64,000 nt of DNA from Flavimobilis marinus (GCF_900113055.1 NZ_FONZ01000002.1:124001-188000), one strand, 5' to 3'; counted from the stretch's first letter, positions 8,458 to 20,109 are shown. The notes: generated by a model from the sequence alone, not told the origin. A program made the numbers and translations.

Positions 8458-9075
8458 ATGATGCGCATCGGGCTGACAGGAGGCATCGCCGCGGGGAAGT
8501 CGGTCGCGGCGCACACGTTCGCGGAGCTCGGCGCGGTCCTGATCGACCACGACGTGCTCGCCCGGCGCGTGGTCGCGCCCGGCACGGTGGTCCTCGACCG
8601 GCTGGTCGAGCGGTTCGGCGAGGAGGTCCTCGACGCCGACGGCGCGCTGGACCGAGCAGCGCTGGGCCACCTGGTGTTCAACGACCCCGCCGCGCGGGCG
8701 GACCTCGACGCGATCGTGCATCCCGACATCCATCGCCTCGCCGCGCAGGAGGAGGCGGGCGCGGTGGCGGCCGACGCTGACGCGATCGTCGTGCACGACA
8801 TCCCGCTCCTGGTCGAGACGGGCCAGGAGGAGACCTTCCACCTGGTGGCGGTCGTCGACGCGCCAGCCGACCTGCGGATCCGGCGGCTGGTCGAGCAGCG
8901 CGGGCTCGGCCTCCCCGACGCCCGCCGTCGCGTGGCAGCCCAGGCCGACGACGCCGTCCGGCTCGCCGCCGCCGACGTGGTGCTGCCCGGTACAGGGACG
9001 GAGGACGAGCTGCGCGCGGCGGTCCGAGCCCTCTGGCGCCGCCTGCAGACCGAGGTCGAGGAGGAGCACGAGTGA
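8458..9075 (+). CDS. coaE: dephospho-CoA kinase
   Basis: Performs the last step of coenzyme A synthesis, phosphorylating the 3'-hydroxyl of dephospho-CoA. 205 residues beginning MMRIGLTGGIAAGKSVAA, with the P-loop GGIAAGKS at residues 8-15, the DHDVLAR element and the VHDIPLLVE motif near residue 112. The first of two adjacent ATG codons is preferred because AGGA sits 8 nt upstream; starting 3 bases later is equally possible. The stop codon overlaps the pcp start (GTGA), so the two genes are translationally coupled. coaE lies near rpsA and uvrB in many actinobacteria. Confidence 0.95.
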   Translation: MMRIGLTGGIAAGKSVAAHTFAELGAVLIDHDVLARRVVAPGTVVLDRLVERFGEEVLDADGALDRAALGHLVFNDPAARADLDAIVHPDIHRLAAQEEAGAVAADADAIVVHDIPLLVETGQEETFHLVAVVDAPADLRIRRLVEQRGLGLPDARRRVAAQADDAVRLAAADVVLPGTGTEDELRAAVRALWRRLQTEVEEEHE

Positions 9076-9692
9076 GGGTCCTCCTGACGGGGTTCGAGCC
9101 CTTCGCGGGCGCAGCGACCAACCCGTCGTGGGACGTGGCGCGCGCGGTGGCGGCCGCGTGGTCGAGGCCCGAGGAGGTGCACGCGGTGCAGCTGCCGTGC
9201 GTGTTTGCCTCCGCCCCCGAGGCGCTCGCCGACGCGCTCGCGACGCACGACCCGGACGTGGTGGTGGCTCTCGGACTGGCGCCCGGGCGCGTGGGCGTGA
9301 CCCCCGAGCGCGTTGCCGTGAACCTCGCGGACGCGCGCATCGCCGACAACGCCGGAGCCCAGCCGCGCGACGCCGAGGTCGTGCCTGGCGGCCCGGCCGC
9401 CTACTTCACCACGCTCCCGGTGAAGGCGGCCGTCGCGGCGGTGCACGAGGCCGGGCTGGCGGCATCGGTGTCGCTGACGGCCGGCAGCTACGTGTGCAAC
9501 GCGACGTTCTATGCGCTCCAGCACGCGACCGCGGGGACCGGAACACGGTCCGGGTTCGTGCACGTGCCGGACGTGGGCGACGGGCCCGGGCAGATGAGCG
9601 CGCGTGACCTCGAGCGCGCGGTGACCGCCGTCGTCCGCGCGTGCCTCGACCACGCGACCGACCTCGCCGTCGTCGGGGGCGAGGTCTCCTGA
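9072..9692 (+). CDS. pcp: pyroglutamyl-peptidase I (peptidase family C15)
   Basis: Removes N-terminal pyroglutamate from peptides in the cytoplasm. 206 residues starting [19 protein letters not shown], the family's first signature. The catalytic triad can be placed: Glu79 in TPERVAVN, Cys142 in [11 protein letters not shown] and His164 in FVHVPD. The GTG start overlaps the coaE stop by 4 bp. No terminator is obvious before uvrB, but uvrB has its own -10 element. Confidence 0.93.
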   Translation: MRVLLTGFEPFAGAATNPSWDVARAVAAAWSRPEEVHAVQLPCVFASAPEALADALATHDPDVVVALGLAPGRVGVTPERVAVNLADARIADNAGAQPRDAEVVPGGPAAYFTTLPVKAAVAAVHEAGLAASVSLTAGSYVCNATFYALQHATAGTGTRSGFVHVPDVGDGPGQMSARDLERAVTAVVRACLDHATDLAVVGGEVS

Positions 9693-9726
9693 GCCGTCCG
9701 CGGTGCGCCGTGTCAGAGGGCCGACG

Positions 9727-9732
9727 TACGGT
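9727..9732 (+). promoter_or_regulatory. uvrB -10 element, leaderless layout
   Basis: TACGGT (pattern TANNNT) ends exactly 6 nt before the uvrB ATG, so transcription should begin at or next to the start codon. No purine-rich ribosome binding site is in the right place. No LexA-type box was seen upstream. Confidence 0.55.
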
Positions 9733-9738
9733 GGGGCT

Positions 9739-11820
9739 ATGCGCCCCGTGACCGATCTGCAACGCACCGTGGCCCCGTTCGAGGTCATCTCGGACTACAC
9801 CCCGGCCGGCGACCAGCCGACGGCGATCGCCGACCTCACCGCCCGTCTCAACGCGGGCGAGAAGGACATCGTGCTGCTCGGCGCGACCGGCACGGGAAAG
9901 TCCGCGACCACCGCCTGGCTGATCGAGCAGGTGCAGCGCCCCACGCTGGTCATGGCGCCCAACAAGACGCTCGCCGCCCAGCTCGCCACGGAGTTCCGCG
10001 AGCTGCTGCCGAACAACGCCGTCGAGTACTTCGTCTCGTACTACGACTACTACCAGCCCGAGGCGTACATCGCGCAGACGGACACCTACATCGAGAAGGA
10101 CTCCTCGATCAACGACGAGGTCGAACGGCTCCGGCACTCGGCCACGAGCAGTCTGCTCACGCGCCGGGACGTCGTCGTGGTCGCGTCCGTGTCCTGCATC
10201 TACGGCCTGGGAACGCCGCAGGAGTACGTCGACCGGATGGTGCGCCTCGACGTCGGCCAGCAGATCAACCGCGACGACCTGCTCCGCCAGTTCGTCGGCA
10301 TGCAGTACGCGCGCAACGACATGGCGTTCACCCGCGGCACCTTCCGGGTGCGCGGCGACACGGTCGAGATCATCCCGGTGTACGAGGAGCTGGCGATCCG
10401 CATCGAGTTCTTCGGTGACGAGATCGAGGCCATCGCGCTCCTGCACCCCGTGACGGGAGACGTGGTGCGCGCCGAGGACAGCACGTTCATCTTCCCCGCG
10501 ACGCACTACGTGGCCGGGCCCGAGCGCATGGAGCGCGCGATCGGCTCGATCGAGGCCGAGCTCGCGGCGCGGCTCGAGGAGCTCGAGTCGCAGAACAAGC
10601 TGCTCGAGGCCCAGCGGCTGCGCATGCGCACCACGTACGACATCGAGATGATGCGCCAGATCGGCAGCTGCTCCGGGATCGAGAACTACTCCCGGCACAT
10701 CGACGGGCGCGCGCCCGGGACCGCGCCCCACACCCTGCTCGACTACTTCCCGGACGACTTCCTCCTGGTGATCGACGAGTCGCACGTGACCGTGCCGCAG
10801 ATCGGCGCGATGTACGAGGGCGACATGTCGCGCAAGCGGAACCTCGTCGACTTCGGGTTCCGCCTGCCGAGCGCGATGGACAACAGGCCGCTGCGGTGGG
10901 AGGAGTTCGTCGAGCGCATCGGGCAGACCGTCTACCTGTCGGCCACCCCGGGCAACTACGAGCTCGGGCTGTCCGACGGCGTCGTCGAGCAGATCATCCG
11001 TCCTACCGGTCTGATCGACCCCGAGGTCATCGTCAAGCCCACCAAGGGCCAGATCGACGACCTGCTCGAGGAGATCACCCTGCGCGTGGAGCGCGAGGAG
11101 CGGGTGCTGGTGACGACCCTGACCAAGAAGATGTCGGAGGACCTGACGGACTACCTGCTGGGCAAGGGCGTGCGGGTGCGGTACCTGCACTCGGAGGTCG
11201 ACACGCTGCGCCGGGTGGAGCTGCTCCGGGAGCTGCGCATGGGCGTGTTCGACGTCCTCGTCGGGATCAACCTGCTGCGCGAGGGGCTCGACCTGCCGGA
11301 GGTTTCTCTCGTCGCGATCCTCGACGCGGACAAGGAGGGCTTCCTGCGCTCGGGCACGTCCCTGATCCAGACGATCGGTCGAGCCGCGCGTAACGTCTCC
11401 GGGCAGGTGCACATGTACGCGGACAAGATCACGGCCGCGATGGCGACCGCGATCGAGGAGACCAACCGGCGCCGCGAGAAGCAGATCGCCTACAACACCG
11501 CGAACGGCGTGGACCCGCAGCCGCTGCGCAAGAAGATCGCCGACGTCACGGACATGCTCGCGCGCGAGGACGTCGACACCCAGGAGCTGCTCGCCGGGGG
11601 CTACCGCAAGTCGCCGCAGGGCCGGTCGAAGGCGGGGGAGACCCCGGCGCCGCGGCTCGCGACCGCCGCTGCGAGCGACCTCGCCGGGCTCATCCAGGAG
11701 CTCACCGACCAGATGCACGGCGCGGCAGCCGAGCTGCAGTTCGAGCTCGCCGGGCGGCTGCGCGACGAGATCTCGGGCCTCAAGAAGGAGCTGCGGCAGA
11801 TGCAGGCGGCCACCGCCTAG
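9739..11820 (+). CDS. uvrB: UvrABC system protein B
   Basis: Damage-verification helicase of nucleotide excision repair; it is loaded by UvrA and then recruits UvrC. 693 residues with Walker A GATGTGKS (about 48-55), the beta-hairpin region with [10 protein letters not shown] followed by [24 protein letters not shown]-like VIDESHVT, helicase motif [17 protein letters not shown], motif [11 protein letters not shown], and a C-terminal UVR motif ([18 protein letters not shown]) that contacts UvrC. The ATG was chosen because the sequence then starts [20 protein letters not shown] as in relatives and because of the -10 spacing just upstream. Confidence 0.97.
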   Translation: MRPVTDLQRTVAPFEVISDYTPAGDQPTAIADLTARLNAGEKDIVLLGATGTGKSATTAWLIEQVQRPTLVMAPNKTLAAQLATEFRELLPNNAVEYFVSYYDYYQPEAYIAQTDTYIEKDSSINDEVERLRHSATSSLLTRRDVVVVASVSCIYGLGTPQEYVDRMVRLDVGQQINRDDLLRQFVGMQYARNDMAFTRGTFRVRGDTVEIIPVYEELAIRIEFFGDEIEAIALLHPVTGDVVRAEDSTFIFPATHYVAGPERMERAIGSIEAELAARLEELESQNKLLEAQRLRMRTTYDIEMMRQIGSCSGIENYSRHIDGRAPGTAPHTLLDYFPDDFLLVIDESHVTVPQIGAMYEGDMSRKRNLVDFGFRLPSAMDNRPLRWEEFVERIGQTVYLSATPGNYELGLSDGVVEQIIRPTGLIDPEVIVKPTKGQIDDLLEEITLRVEREERVLVTTLTKKMSEDLTDYLLGKGVRVRYLHSEVDTLRRVELLRELRMGVFDVLVGINLLREGLDLPEVSLVAILDADKEGFLRSGTSLIQTIGRAARNVSGQVHMYADKITAAMATAIEETNRRREKQIAYNTANGVDPQPLRKKIADVTDMLAREDVDTQELLAGGYRKSPQGRSKAGETPAPRLATAAASDLAGLIQELTDQMHGAAAELQFELAGRLRDEISGLKKELRQMQAATA

Positions 11821-11912
11821 CGTCTGCGCCCGGCGGCGGCGGCCGCCTTCCCCTCGACCGGCCCCTGCGGCACGTCACGCGGACGCAGCGCGACGCCTGG
11901 GGGAGCGTGACC

Positions 11913-11918
11913 TAGGAT
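11913..11918 (+). promoter_or_regulatory. -10 element of the TerC leader
   Basis: TAGGAT at 11913-11918 would place the transcription start near 11925, only a few bases before the 5' end of the predicted riboswitch aptamer. A clear -35 hexamer is not visible. Confidence 0.5.
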
Positions 11919-11927
11919 GGTCGCTTG

Positions 11928-12056
11928 TTGGAGGGGAGTATCCCTGCCTCGGTGGTGTCGTCATCACGGTCGGACTCGTGTCCGGCCCGGTGCCACCGGT
12001 CCGCGTGCGAGCCGCCGTCGGCGGCGAGGACCACGCGGGCGGGAGAGACCTCCGGT
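11928..12056 (+). promoter_or_regulatory. yybP-ykoY (manganese) riboswitch aptamer
   Basis: The leader of the TerC gene carries the hallmark blocks of this class: GGGGAGTA at 11933-11940, GTCGTCA at 11956-11962, and GAGACCTCC at 12045-12053. The closing P1 helix is visible as GGAGG (11930-11934) with CCTCC (12049-12053). This class senses Mn2+ and commonly precedes TerC/Alx/YoaP-type metal exporters, which matches the gene downstream. The internal helices were not folded by software. Confidence 0.85.
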
Positions 12057-12079
12057 ACCTACTCGACGCGTACCGGAGG
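12049..12079 (+). promoter_or_regulatory. RBS-sequestering expression platform of the riboswitch
   Basis: CCTCCGGTAC (12049-12058) and GTACCGGAGG (12070-12079) form a perfect 10-bp hairpin with an 11-nt loop. Its 3' arm contains GGAGG (12075-12079), the ribosome binding site 6 nt before the TTG start. Its 5' arm begins with the same CCTCC that closes the aptamer P1 helix, so aptamer formation and RBS masking exclude each other. This predicts translational ON-switching by metal. Confidence 0.8.
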
Positions 12080-12085
12080 TATGCC

Positions 12086-13183
12086 TTGCTCGACATCCCC
12101 CTATGGGTCTGGCTCGCCACGTCTGCGTGGATCGTGGGCATGATCGTGTTCGACTTCTTCGCCCACGTGAAGACCCCGCACGCCCCGACGTTCCGCGAGT
12201 CTGCGATCTGGTCCTCGGTCTACATCGCGATCGCCGTCCTCTTCGGCGTCGGCTTTCTGCTCGTCGTCGGACCTGAGCACGGAGGGGAGTACTTCGCGGG
12301 CTACCTGACGGAGAAGAGCCTCTCGGTCGACAACCTCTTCGTCTTCCTCCTGATCATGACGTCCTTCAAGGTCCCGCGCGAGGACCAGCAGAAGGTGCTG
12401 CTGTGGGGCGTCGCGATCGCCATCGTGCTGCGGACGGTCTTCATCCTGCTGGGCGCTGCGGCGCTCGAGCAGTGGTCGTGGATCTTCTACATCTTCGGTG
12501 CCTTCCTGCTGTGGACCGCCTGGAAGCAGGCCCAGCCGCAGGACCACTCCGACGACACCGTCCCCGGGGGCAAGTTCCTGGAGCGGATCAAGCGGGTGAT
12601 CCCGACGGTCGACGAGTACCACGGCGACCGCCTCACGGTGAAGATCGACGGCAAGCGCTTCATGACGCCGATGCTCATCGTCATGTTTGCGATCGGCATG
12701 ACCGACGTCGTGTTCGCGTTCGACTCGATCCCCGCGATCTACGGGCTCACGCAGGAGCCTTACATCGTCTTCACGGCGAACGCGTTCGCGCTGCTCGGCC
12801 TGCGCCAGCTCTACTTCCTCATTGGTGGCCTGCTCGAGCGACTCATCTACCTGCACATCGGCCTGGCCGTGATCCTCGCGTTCATCGGCGTGAAGCTCGT
12901 CCTGCACGCCATGCATGTCAACGAGCTCAGCTTCATCAACGGCGGCGAGCACATCGACTGGGCTCCCGAGATCCCGATCTCCGTCTCGCTCCTGGTCATC
13001 CTCGGGACGCTCGTGGTCGTCACGGTCGCGAGCCTCTGGAGGACCCGCCGCGACAGCGCACTGGCGACGCCTGTCCCCGAGGGCGCCTCCGACGAGGTCG
13101 GGCCAGCCGAGCCGCAGGACGCCACGGACCCGCTCGCTCCGGTCGATCGCGCGGACCGACCGCAGGGCCCCGTCGCCCCCTGA
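12086..13183 (+). CDS. TerC-family integral membrane metal exporter
   Basis: 365 residues, about nine transmembrane helices, with the TerC/Alx acidic membrane motifs EKSLSVDNLFVF (about 66-77) and MTDVVFAFDSIPAI (about 205-218). Relatives export Mn2+ or assist metal loading of exported proteins. The start is a TTG (product MLDIPLWVWLATSAWIV) because GGAGG lies 6 nt upstream and the protein then begins at the first helix; the in-frame GTG codons further upstream fall inside the riboswitch. The C-terminal 45 residues are charged and proline-rich, cytosolic by prediction. Gene context with a Mn riboswitch supports manganese detoxification; that assignment is inference from family and riboswitch class. 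Confidence 0.9.
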   Translation: MLDIPLWVWLATSAWIVGMIVFDFFAHVKTPHAPTFRESAIWSSVYIAIAVLFGVGFLLVVGPEHGGEYFAGYLTEKSLSVDNLFVFLLIMTSFKVPREDQQKVLLWGVAIAIVLRTVFILLGAAALEQWSWIFYIFGAFLLWTAWKQAQPQDHSDDTVPGGKFLERIKRVIPTVDEYHGDRLTVKIDGKRFMTPMLIVMFAIGMTDVVFAFDSIPAIYGLTQEPYIVFTANAFALLGLRQLYFLIGGLLERLIYLHIGLAVILAFIGVKLVLHAMHVNELSFINGGEHIDWAPEIPISVSLLVILGTLVVVTVASLWRTRRDSALATPVPEGASDEVGPAEPQDATDPLAPVDRADRPQGPVAP

Positions 13184-13193
13184 CGGCGGAGGG

Positions 13194-14171
13194 TCACTGG
13201 CCGAGCGGTGCTCGCCCGAGCCGTCGGGCGAGCACCGCTGCGACCATCAGCTGGAGCTGGTGGAAGACGATCAGCGGGAGCGCCAGCGTCGCGGCCGTCG
13301 TCGCCCCGAAGATCACCGTCGCCATGGGCAGCCCGGTCGCCAGGCTCTTCTTGGAGCCGCACATCAGCAGCGCGACCCGGTCCGGCCGGTCGAGGCCGAC
13401 GAGCCGACCCCCCGTCCACGTCAGGACGAGCATGACGACCAGGAGCACGGCGCTCACCGCCAGGATGCCCGCGAACCGCCACGGCGTGAGCGCGTCCCAG
13501 GAGCCGTCGGCGGTCGCGCCGACGACCGCGGTGAAGAGGACGAGCACCACGGTGCCCCGGTCCGTGATGGTCGTGACGCGCGGGTGCGCCCGGACGGGTG
13601 CACCGAGCCGACGTTCGAGCAGCTGACCGACGACGAACGGCAGCACGAGGCGCAGGGCGATGTCCCCGACGGCCGTCGCGTCCGGCGCCACGCCGTCGGA
13701 GCGCAGCAGCGCCAGCACCAGCAAGGGCGTCAGGACGACGCCGAGTGTGTTCGAGACCGTCGCGGCGCAGACAGCGCCCGCGACGTTTCCCCGCCCCGTG
13801 GCGGTGAACACCACCGAGGACTGCACGGTCGACGGCAGCAGGCTCACGTAGAGGAAGCCTGTCGCGAGGGTGTCACCGAGCAGAGGCCGGGTCACCAGCG
13901 CCAAGAGCAGCCCAACGGCGGGAAACAGCAGGTAGGTTGCGGCGAGCACGCTGCCCTGCAGGCGCACGTTCCGCAGCCCCGCCAGCACCTCAGAGGTGGG
14001 CAGGCGCATCCCGTAGAGCAGGAAGAGCAGCGTCACGGCGACGTCGCTGGCGACGCCGAGGCCCGCGCGCACGCCGTCGCCCACAGGCACCAGCAGTCCC
14101 GCAGCGAGCGCGAGCAGCAGCGCCGCGAGGAACGGGTCGACCCACCCGACGAGACGCCGGGCACCGATCAC
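13194..14171 (-). CDS. bile acid:sodium symporter-like transporter (SBF-like)
   Basis: 325 residues with about nine to ten hydrophobic helices, including GMRLPTSEVLAGLRNVRLQ, PSTVQSSVVFTATGRGN and the helix-breaking CGSKKSLATGLPMA, all typical of the SBF-like (YfeH/PF13593) group of Na+-coupled carriers. The substrate is unknown. The GTG start (MIGARRLVGWVDP) lies inside a 20-bp tandem repeat and has no visible ribosome binding site, so translation may depend on coupling with the upstream YciI gene that ends 16 bp earlier. It is the last gene of a minus-strand cluster and converges with the TerC gene; the last codons form part of a large hairpin. Confidence 0.85.
   Translation of the reverse strand: MIGARRLVGWVDPFLAALLLALAAGLLVPVGDGVRAGLGVASDVAVTLLFLLYGMRLPTSEVLAGLRNVRLQGSVLAATYLLFPAVGLLLALVTRPLLGDTLATGFLYVSLLPSTVQSSVVFTATGRGNVAGAVCAATVSNTLGVVLTPLLVLALLRSDGVAPDATAVGDIALRLVLPFVVGQLLERRLGAPVRAHPRVTTITDRGTVVLVLFTAVVGATADGSWDALTPWRFAGILAVSAVLLVVMLVLTWTGGRLVGLDRPDRVALLMCGSKKSLATGLPMATVIFGATTAATLALPLIVFHQLQLMVAAVLARRLGRAPLGQ
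13204..13239. terminator. bidirectional hairpin between convergent genes
   Basis: A perfect 16-bp inverted repeat (AGCGGTGCTCGCCCGA at 13204-13219 with its complement at 13224-13239) has a 4-nt loop. It starts 21 bp after the TerC stop and overlaps the last codons of the SBF-like gene, so it can terminate both transcripts. Confidence 0.75.
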
Positions 14172-14212
14172 GAGGCCCAGGAACCGATCACGAGGCCCAG
14201 GGGCCGATCACG
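14163..14212. repeat. 20-bp tandem repeat at a gene junction
   Basis: Two copies of a 20-bp unit (ACCGATCACGAGGCCCAGGA, 14163-14182; one base different at 14183-14202) plus a 10-bp partial third copy (14203-14212). The repeat spans the 3' end of the YciI gene and the start codon of the SBF-like gene. Each unit carries GTGATCGG on the minus strand, which in one copy gives the YciI stop and in another the SBF start. Confidence 0.9.
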
Positions 14213-14478
14213 GGATCCCAGCGGCGGACGTCCGTCGCGCTGATCAGCCCGTGGACCGCGAAGGGGTCCGCGAGGAGCAGCTGCTCGAGACCGGCGAGAT
14301 CGCGTGCGGACAGGAGCAGCAGGGCACCGCCGTCGTCGGGCAGCGGGCCGGACGCGAGGACGGCGCCGTCGGCGTGCAGCCCGCGCAAGTAGGCGCGGTG
14401 CTCAGCGCGCACGCTGGCCAGCCGCTCGGGCTCGGCGACGTAGGTGTAGGTCACGGCGTAGACGGGCATACGGGCCAT
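14188..14478 (-). CDS. YciI-family protein
   Basis: 96 residues matching the YCII fold: VYAVTYTYV at the N-terminus and EHRAYLRGLHADGAVLASGPL around residues 25-45, with the conserved histidine and aspartate of the family's putative active site. The biochemical role of the family is mostly undefined; members often accompany enzymes. The first ATG has AGGTG five bases upstream; an ATG three codons later is an alternative. It is 17 bp downstream of the metallo-hydrolase gene and directly upstream of the SBF-like transporter. Confidence 0.83.
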   Translation of the reverse strand: MARMPVYAVTYTYVAEPERLASVRAEHRAYLRGLHADGAVLASGPLPDDGGALLLLSARDLAGLEQLLLADPFAVHGLISATDVRRWDPVIGPWAS

Positions 14479-14495
14479 TCAAGCACCTGGGAGGC

Positions 14496-15182
14496 TCACC
14501 AGCCGCGGGCTCGCCACGCAGCGAGGTGCGGTCGCTCGGCGCCGAGCGTCGTGTCGTCGCCGTGTCCGGGGTACACCCAGGTCTCGTCGTCGAACCGGTC
14601 GAACAGCCGCTCGGTCACGTCCGCGATCAGGCTCGCGAACTCTGGCGGCCCGGCGGTCTTCCCGACGCCGCCCGGGAAGAGGCTGTCACCGGTGAACAGG
14701 TGGACGCGGCCGTCGTCGCGGAAGAACAACGCGACGGATCCCGGGGTGTGGCCGCGCAGGCCGACGACGCCGACGCGGACGTGGCCCACGTCGAACGCGT
14801 CGCCGTCGTGCAGGCGGATCGCGACGGGCAGGCGCACCGCGGCCGCGATCGCATCGGCGTCGGGCGCTCCCGCCGCGATCGGCGCGCCCGTGACCGCGAC
14901 GAGGTCGGCCAGCGCGCCCAGGTGGTCGGCGTGGCGGTGGGTCACGACCACCCGGCCGAGAGCCCCCGCGCCGGACCCCGCGCGGACGAGCCGGAGCAGC
15001 GCGTCCGGCTCGGCTGCCGGGTCGATCAGGAGCTGGGCGTGGGTCGTCCGGCACGTGAGCAGGTAGGCGTTGTTGGCCATCGGTCCGACGGCGAGCTTGC
15101 GCACCACGGCGTGGGGGAGCTCGCGCACCGCCGGGGGGCCACCGACGGCGACCCGACCGTCGTATCCGCCGGAGCCGCTCAC
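14496..15182 (-). CDS. metallo-beta-lactamase-fold hydrolase
   Basis: 228 residues with the zinc-binding signature THRHADHLGAL (about 80-90), GHTPGSVALF (about 145-154, metal-binding His), GDSLFPGGVG (about 166-175) and PGHGDDTT (about 206-213). This is the glyoxalase II-like branch; the GDSLFPGGVGKT loop is typical of actinobacterial members of unknown thioester or related substrate. The GTG start overlaps the stop of the upstream glycosidase gene (GTGA), showing translational coupling. Confidence 0.9.
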   Translation of the reverse strand: MSGSGGYDGRVAVGGPPAVRELPHAVVRKLAVGPMANNAYLLTCRTTHAQLLIDPAAEPDALLRLVRAGSGAGALGRVVVTHRHADHLGALADLVAVTGAPIAAGAPDADAIAAAVRLPVAIRLHDGDAFDVGHVRVGVVGLRGHTPGSVALFFRDDGRVHLFTGDSLFPGGVGKTAGPPEFASLIADVTERLFDRFDDETWVYPGHGDDTTLGAERPHLAAWRARGW

Positions 15183-16990
15183 GGGGCGGTCCCGCCCGAG
15201 TGCGCCGCGATCGAGTGCGCGGCCTGGATGAGGCCCAGGTGGGAGAAGGCCTGGGGGAAGTTGCCCGCCATGACCCCGGAGTGAGGGTCGAACTCCTCCG
15301 CCATGAGCCCGACGTCGTTGCGTGTGGCGACCAGGCGGTCGAACAGCGCGACGGCCTCGTCCACCTCGCCGATCCTGGCCAGGGCGTCAGCGAGCCAGAA
15401 GCAGCACACCAGGAACGGGTGCTCCTCCCCGCGCAGGCCGTCGGCGGTCGCCTCAGTCGAGTACCGCAGGATCAGGCCGTCCTCGACGCCGAGGTCGCGC
15501 TGGATCCGGCGGACGGTCGCGGCCAGGCGGTCGTCGTCGGGCGGGAGGAACCCGACCTGGAGCATCTGCAGGAGCGCGGCGTCGACGTGCTGCGCGCCGT
15601 AGTACTGCACGAACGAACCGAGCTCGGCGTCCCAGCCGCGCTCGAGCACCTCGGCGTGGATCTCGTCGCGGGTGCGTCGCCACACGTCGACCGGGCCGTC
15701 GTTGCCGTGCACCTCGACCGCGCGCACGCCGCGGTCCAGGGCCGCCCAGCTCATCACGCGGGAGTGCACGAACTCACGCTCCGGCCCGCGCACCTCCCAG
15801 ATCCCGCGGTCCGGACGGCGCCAGTGCTCCACGAGGTCGTCGAGCAGGTGCCGCTGCACCGCCCAGCTGTTGGGAGTCTCGGGAAGCCCGGCGTCACGGG
15901 CGACGTCGAGCGCGCACATGACCTCGCCGAGCACGTCGTTCTGGACCTGGCTCACCGCCGCGTTGCCGATCCGGACCGGCCGCGAGCCGGCATAGCCCGG
16001 CAGGTGGTCGAGCTCGCTCTCCGGCAGGTCGCGGCGACCGTCGATCCCGTACATGATCTGCAGGTCGGCGGGGTCGCCCGCGATCGCGCGCAGCAGCCAG
16101 TCGCGCCACGCGGCGATCTCGTCACGGAAGCCCGAGGCGAGGAGCGCCTCGACGGTCATGGCCGCGTCGCGCAGCCACGAGAACCGGTAGTCCCAGTTGC
16201 GCTCGCCCCCGAAGTCCTCAGGCAGGGAGGTGGTCGCAGCGGCGACGATGCCCCCGGTCGCGGAGTGCGTGAGCAGGCGCAGCACCAGGAGCGAGCGGGT
16301 GACCGCGTCGCGGTGCGGGCCGTCGTAGCGCGCGCCCTCGGCCCAGCCAGCCCACTGGTGGGCCGTGCGCTCGAACCGGTCGCCGACCTCGAGCGGCGTC
16401 GGGACGGGGAGCCAGGATCGCGACCATGTGAGGGCGAGGTCGACGACGTCACCAGCGGCGGCGGTGAACACGTCGCGGTGGCGACGGGCGCGAGCGTCCG
16501 AGGACGGCAGGCGGGTGCCGCGGAGCACCAGGGAGTCCGGTCCCGCGACCGCCCGCAATGCCTGTGGTCCGTAGGGCGAGCCCGGGTCGGGGATCCGGCT
16601 CACCCAGGGCTGCACCTTGCCGTACCCGAACCTGACCACCCACTCGTGCTCGACGACGACCTCGCCCTCGAGCACCTCGAGCCGGCGGACCAGGTCCGCC
16701 CTGCCGTCCGCGGTCGGCATCGCGTCGCTCACCCGGGCGAGACCGGTCGGGGTCCGGTACGTGGTGCGAAGGACGAACGAGTCGCCGTCGTACGTCCGGT
16801 CGATCTCGGTGGCGTCCTGCACGGTCAGCAGCCATCGACCGTGCTCGGGCGCGCCCAGCAGCGCGGCGAAGCAGGCGGGGGAGTCGAAGTCCGGCAGGCA
16901 CAACCAGTCCACCGACCCGGATCGGCTCACGAGCGCGGCGGAACGGCCGTCGCCCAGGACGGCGTAGTCAGAGATCGGTGTGGACGTCAT
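15179..16990 (-). CDS. glycoside hydrolase family 15 protein (trehalase/glucoamylase-like)
   Basis: 603 residues: an N-terminal beta-sandwich of the trehalase-like type (PISDYAVLGDGRSAALVS, SVDWLCLPDFDSP) followed by an (alpha/alpha)6 barrel with the hallmark GERNWDYRFSWLRDA (about 260-274). The general acid is probably Glu in GIWEVRGPE (about 393) and the base Glu in GEEHPFLVCCFW (about 519). Mycobacterial relatives hydrolyse trehalose; glucoamylase activity is possible. The ATG was chosen for the conserved start MTSTPISDYAVLGD and AGGATCGAGG upstream. It is the first gene of a four-gene minus-strand cluster and diverges from uvrA. Confidence 0.9.
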   Translation of the reverse strand: MTSTPISDYAVLGDGRSAALVSRSGSVDWLCLPDFDSPACFAALLGAPEHGRWLLTVQDATEIDRTYDGDSFVLRTTYRTPTGLARVSDAMPTADGRADLVRRLEVLEGEVVVEHEWVVRFGYGKVQPWVSRIPDPGSPYGPQALRAVAGPDSLVLRGTRLPSSDARARRHRDVFTAAAGDVVDLALTWSRSWLPVPTPLEVGDRFERTAHQWAGWAEGARYDGPHRDAVTRSLLVLRLLTHSATGGIVAAATTSLPEDFGGERNWDYRFSWLRDAAMTVEALLASGFRDEIAAWRDWLLRAIAGDPADLQIMYGIDGRRDLPESELDHLPGYAGSRPVRIGNAAVSQVQNDVLGEVMCALDVARDAGLPETPNSWAVQRHLLDDLVEHWRRPDRGIWEVRGPEREFVHSRVMSWAALDRGVRAVEVHGNDGPVDVWRRTRDEIHAEVLERGWDAELGSFVQYYGAQHVDAALLQMLQVGFLPPDDDRLAATVRRIQRDLGVEDGLILRYSTEATADGLRGEEHPFLVCCFWLADALARIGEVDEAVALFDRLVATRNDVGLMAEEFDPHSGVMAGNFPQAFSHLGLIQAAHSIAAHSGGTAP

Positions 16991-17086
16991 GCCTCGATCC
17001 TGTCTGCCTGTGTCCGACGGCGCACCTCCGGACGTGGAACGTCGTCGTCCGGGGGACTCGGATGCGCGAACCGACGGGGTGTGGTG

Positions 17087-17125
17087 TCGAACACGTGTGC
17101 GAGAACGGGGATCCGCCCCTAGGAT
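17087..17125 (+). promoter_or_regulatory. uvrA control region: LexA-like box and -10
   Basis: TCGAACACGTGTGCGA at 17087-17102 matches the actinobacterial SOS box TCGAAC-N4-GTTCGA with one mismatch. TAGGAT at 17120-17125 is a -10 element ending exactly 6 nt before the uvrA GTG, so the mRNA is probably leaderless. The box would cover the -35 region, ideal for LexA repression. Binding by LexA is inferred from known consensus. Confidence 0.75.
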
Positions 17126-17131
17126 CGGGGG

Positions 17132-20071
<2,940 letters not shown>

Positions 20072-20086
20072 GCCGGGCGCGGCGTG

Positions 20087-20109
20087 GCCCGCTGGCCGTG
20101 CCGGCGGGC
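20087..20109 (+). terminator. hairpin after uvrA
   Basis: GCCCGCTGGC (20087-20096) and GCCGGCGGGC (20100-20109) form a 10-bp stem with one T-G wobble and a 3-nt loop, 15 bp past the uvrA stop and before the convergent osmC gene. No U-tract. Confidence 0.5.

Noticed and set aside
9660-9738. LexA box upstream of uvrB, as in many bacteria
   Set aside because: No TCGAAC or GTTCGA half-site is present in this stretch; the same holds for 20628-20700 in front of uvrC.
11821-11860. Terminator after uvrB in the GGCGGCGGCGGCCGCC stretch
   Set aside because: Only a 5-bp stem with a 3-nt loop can be drawn in a run of GGC triplets; too weak to claim.
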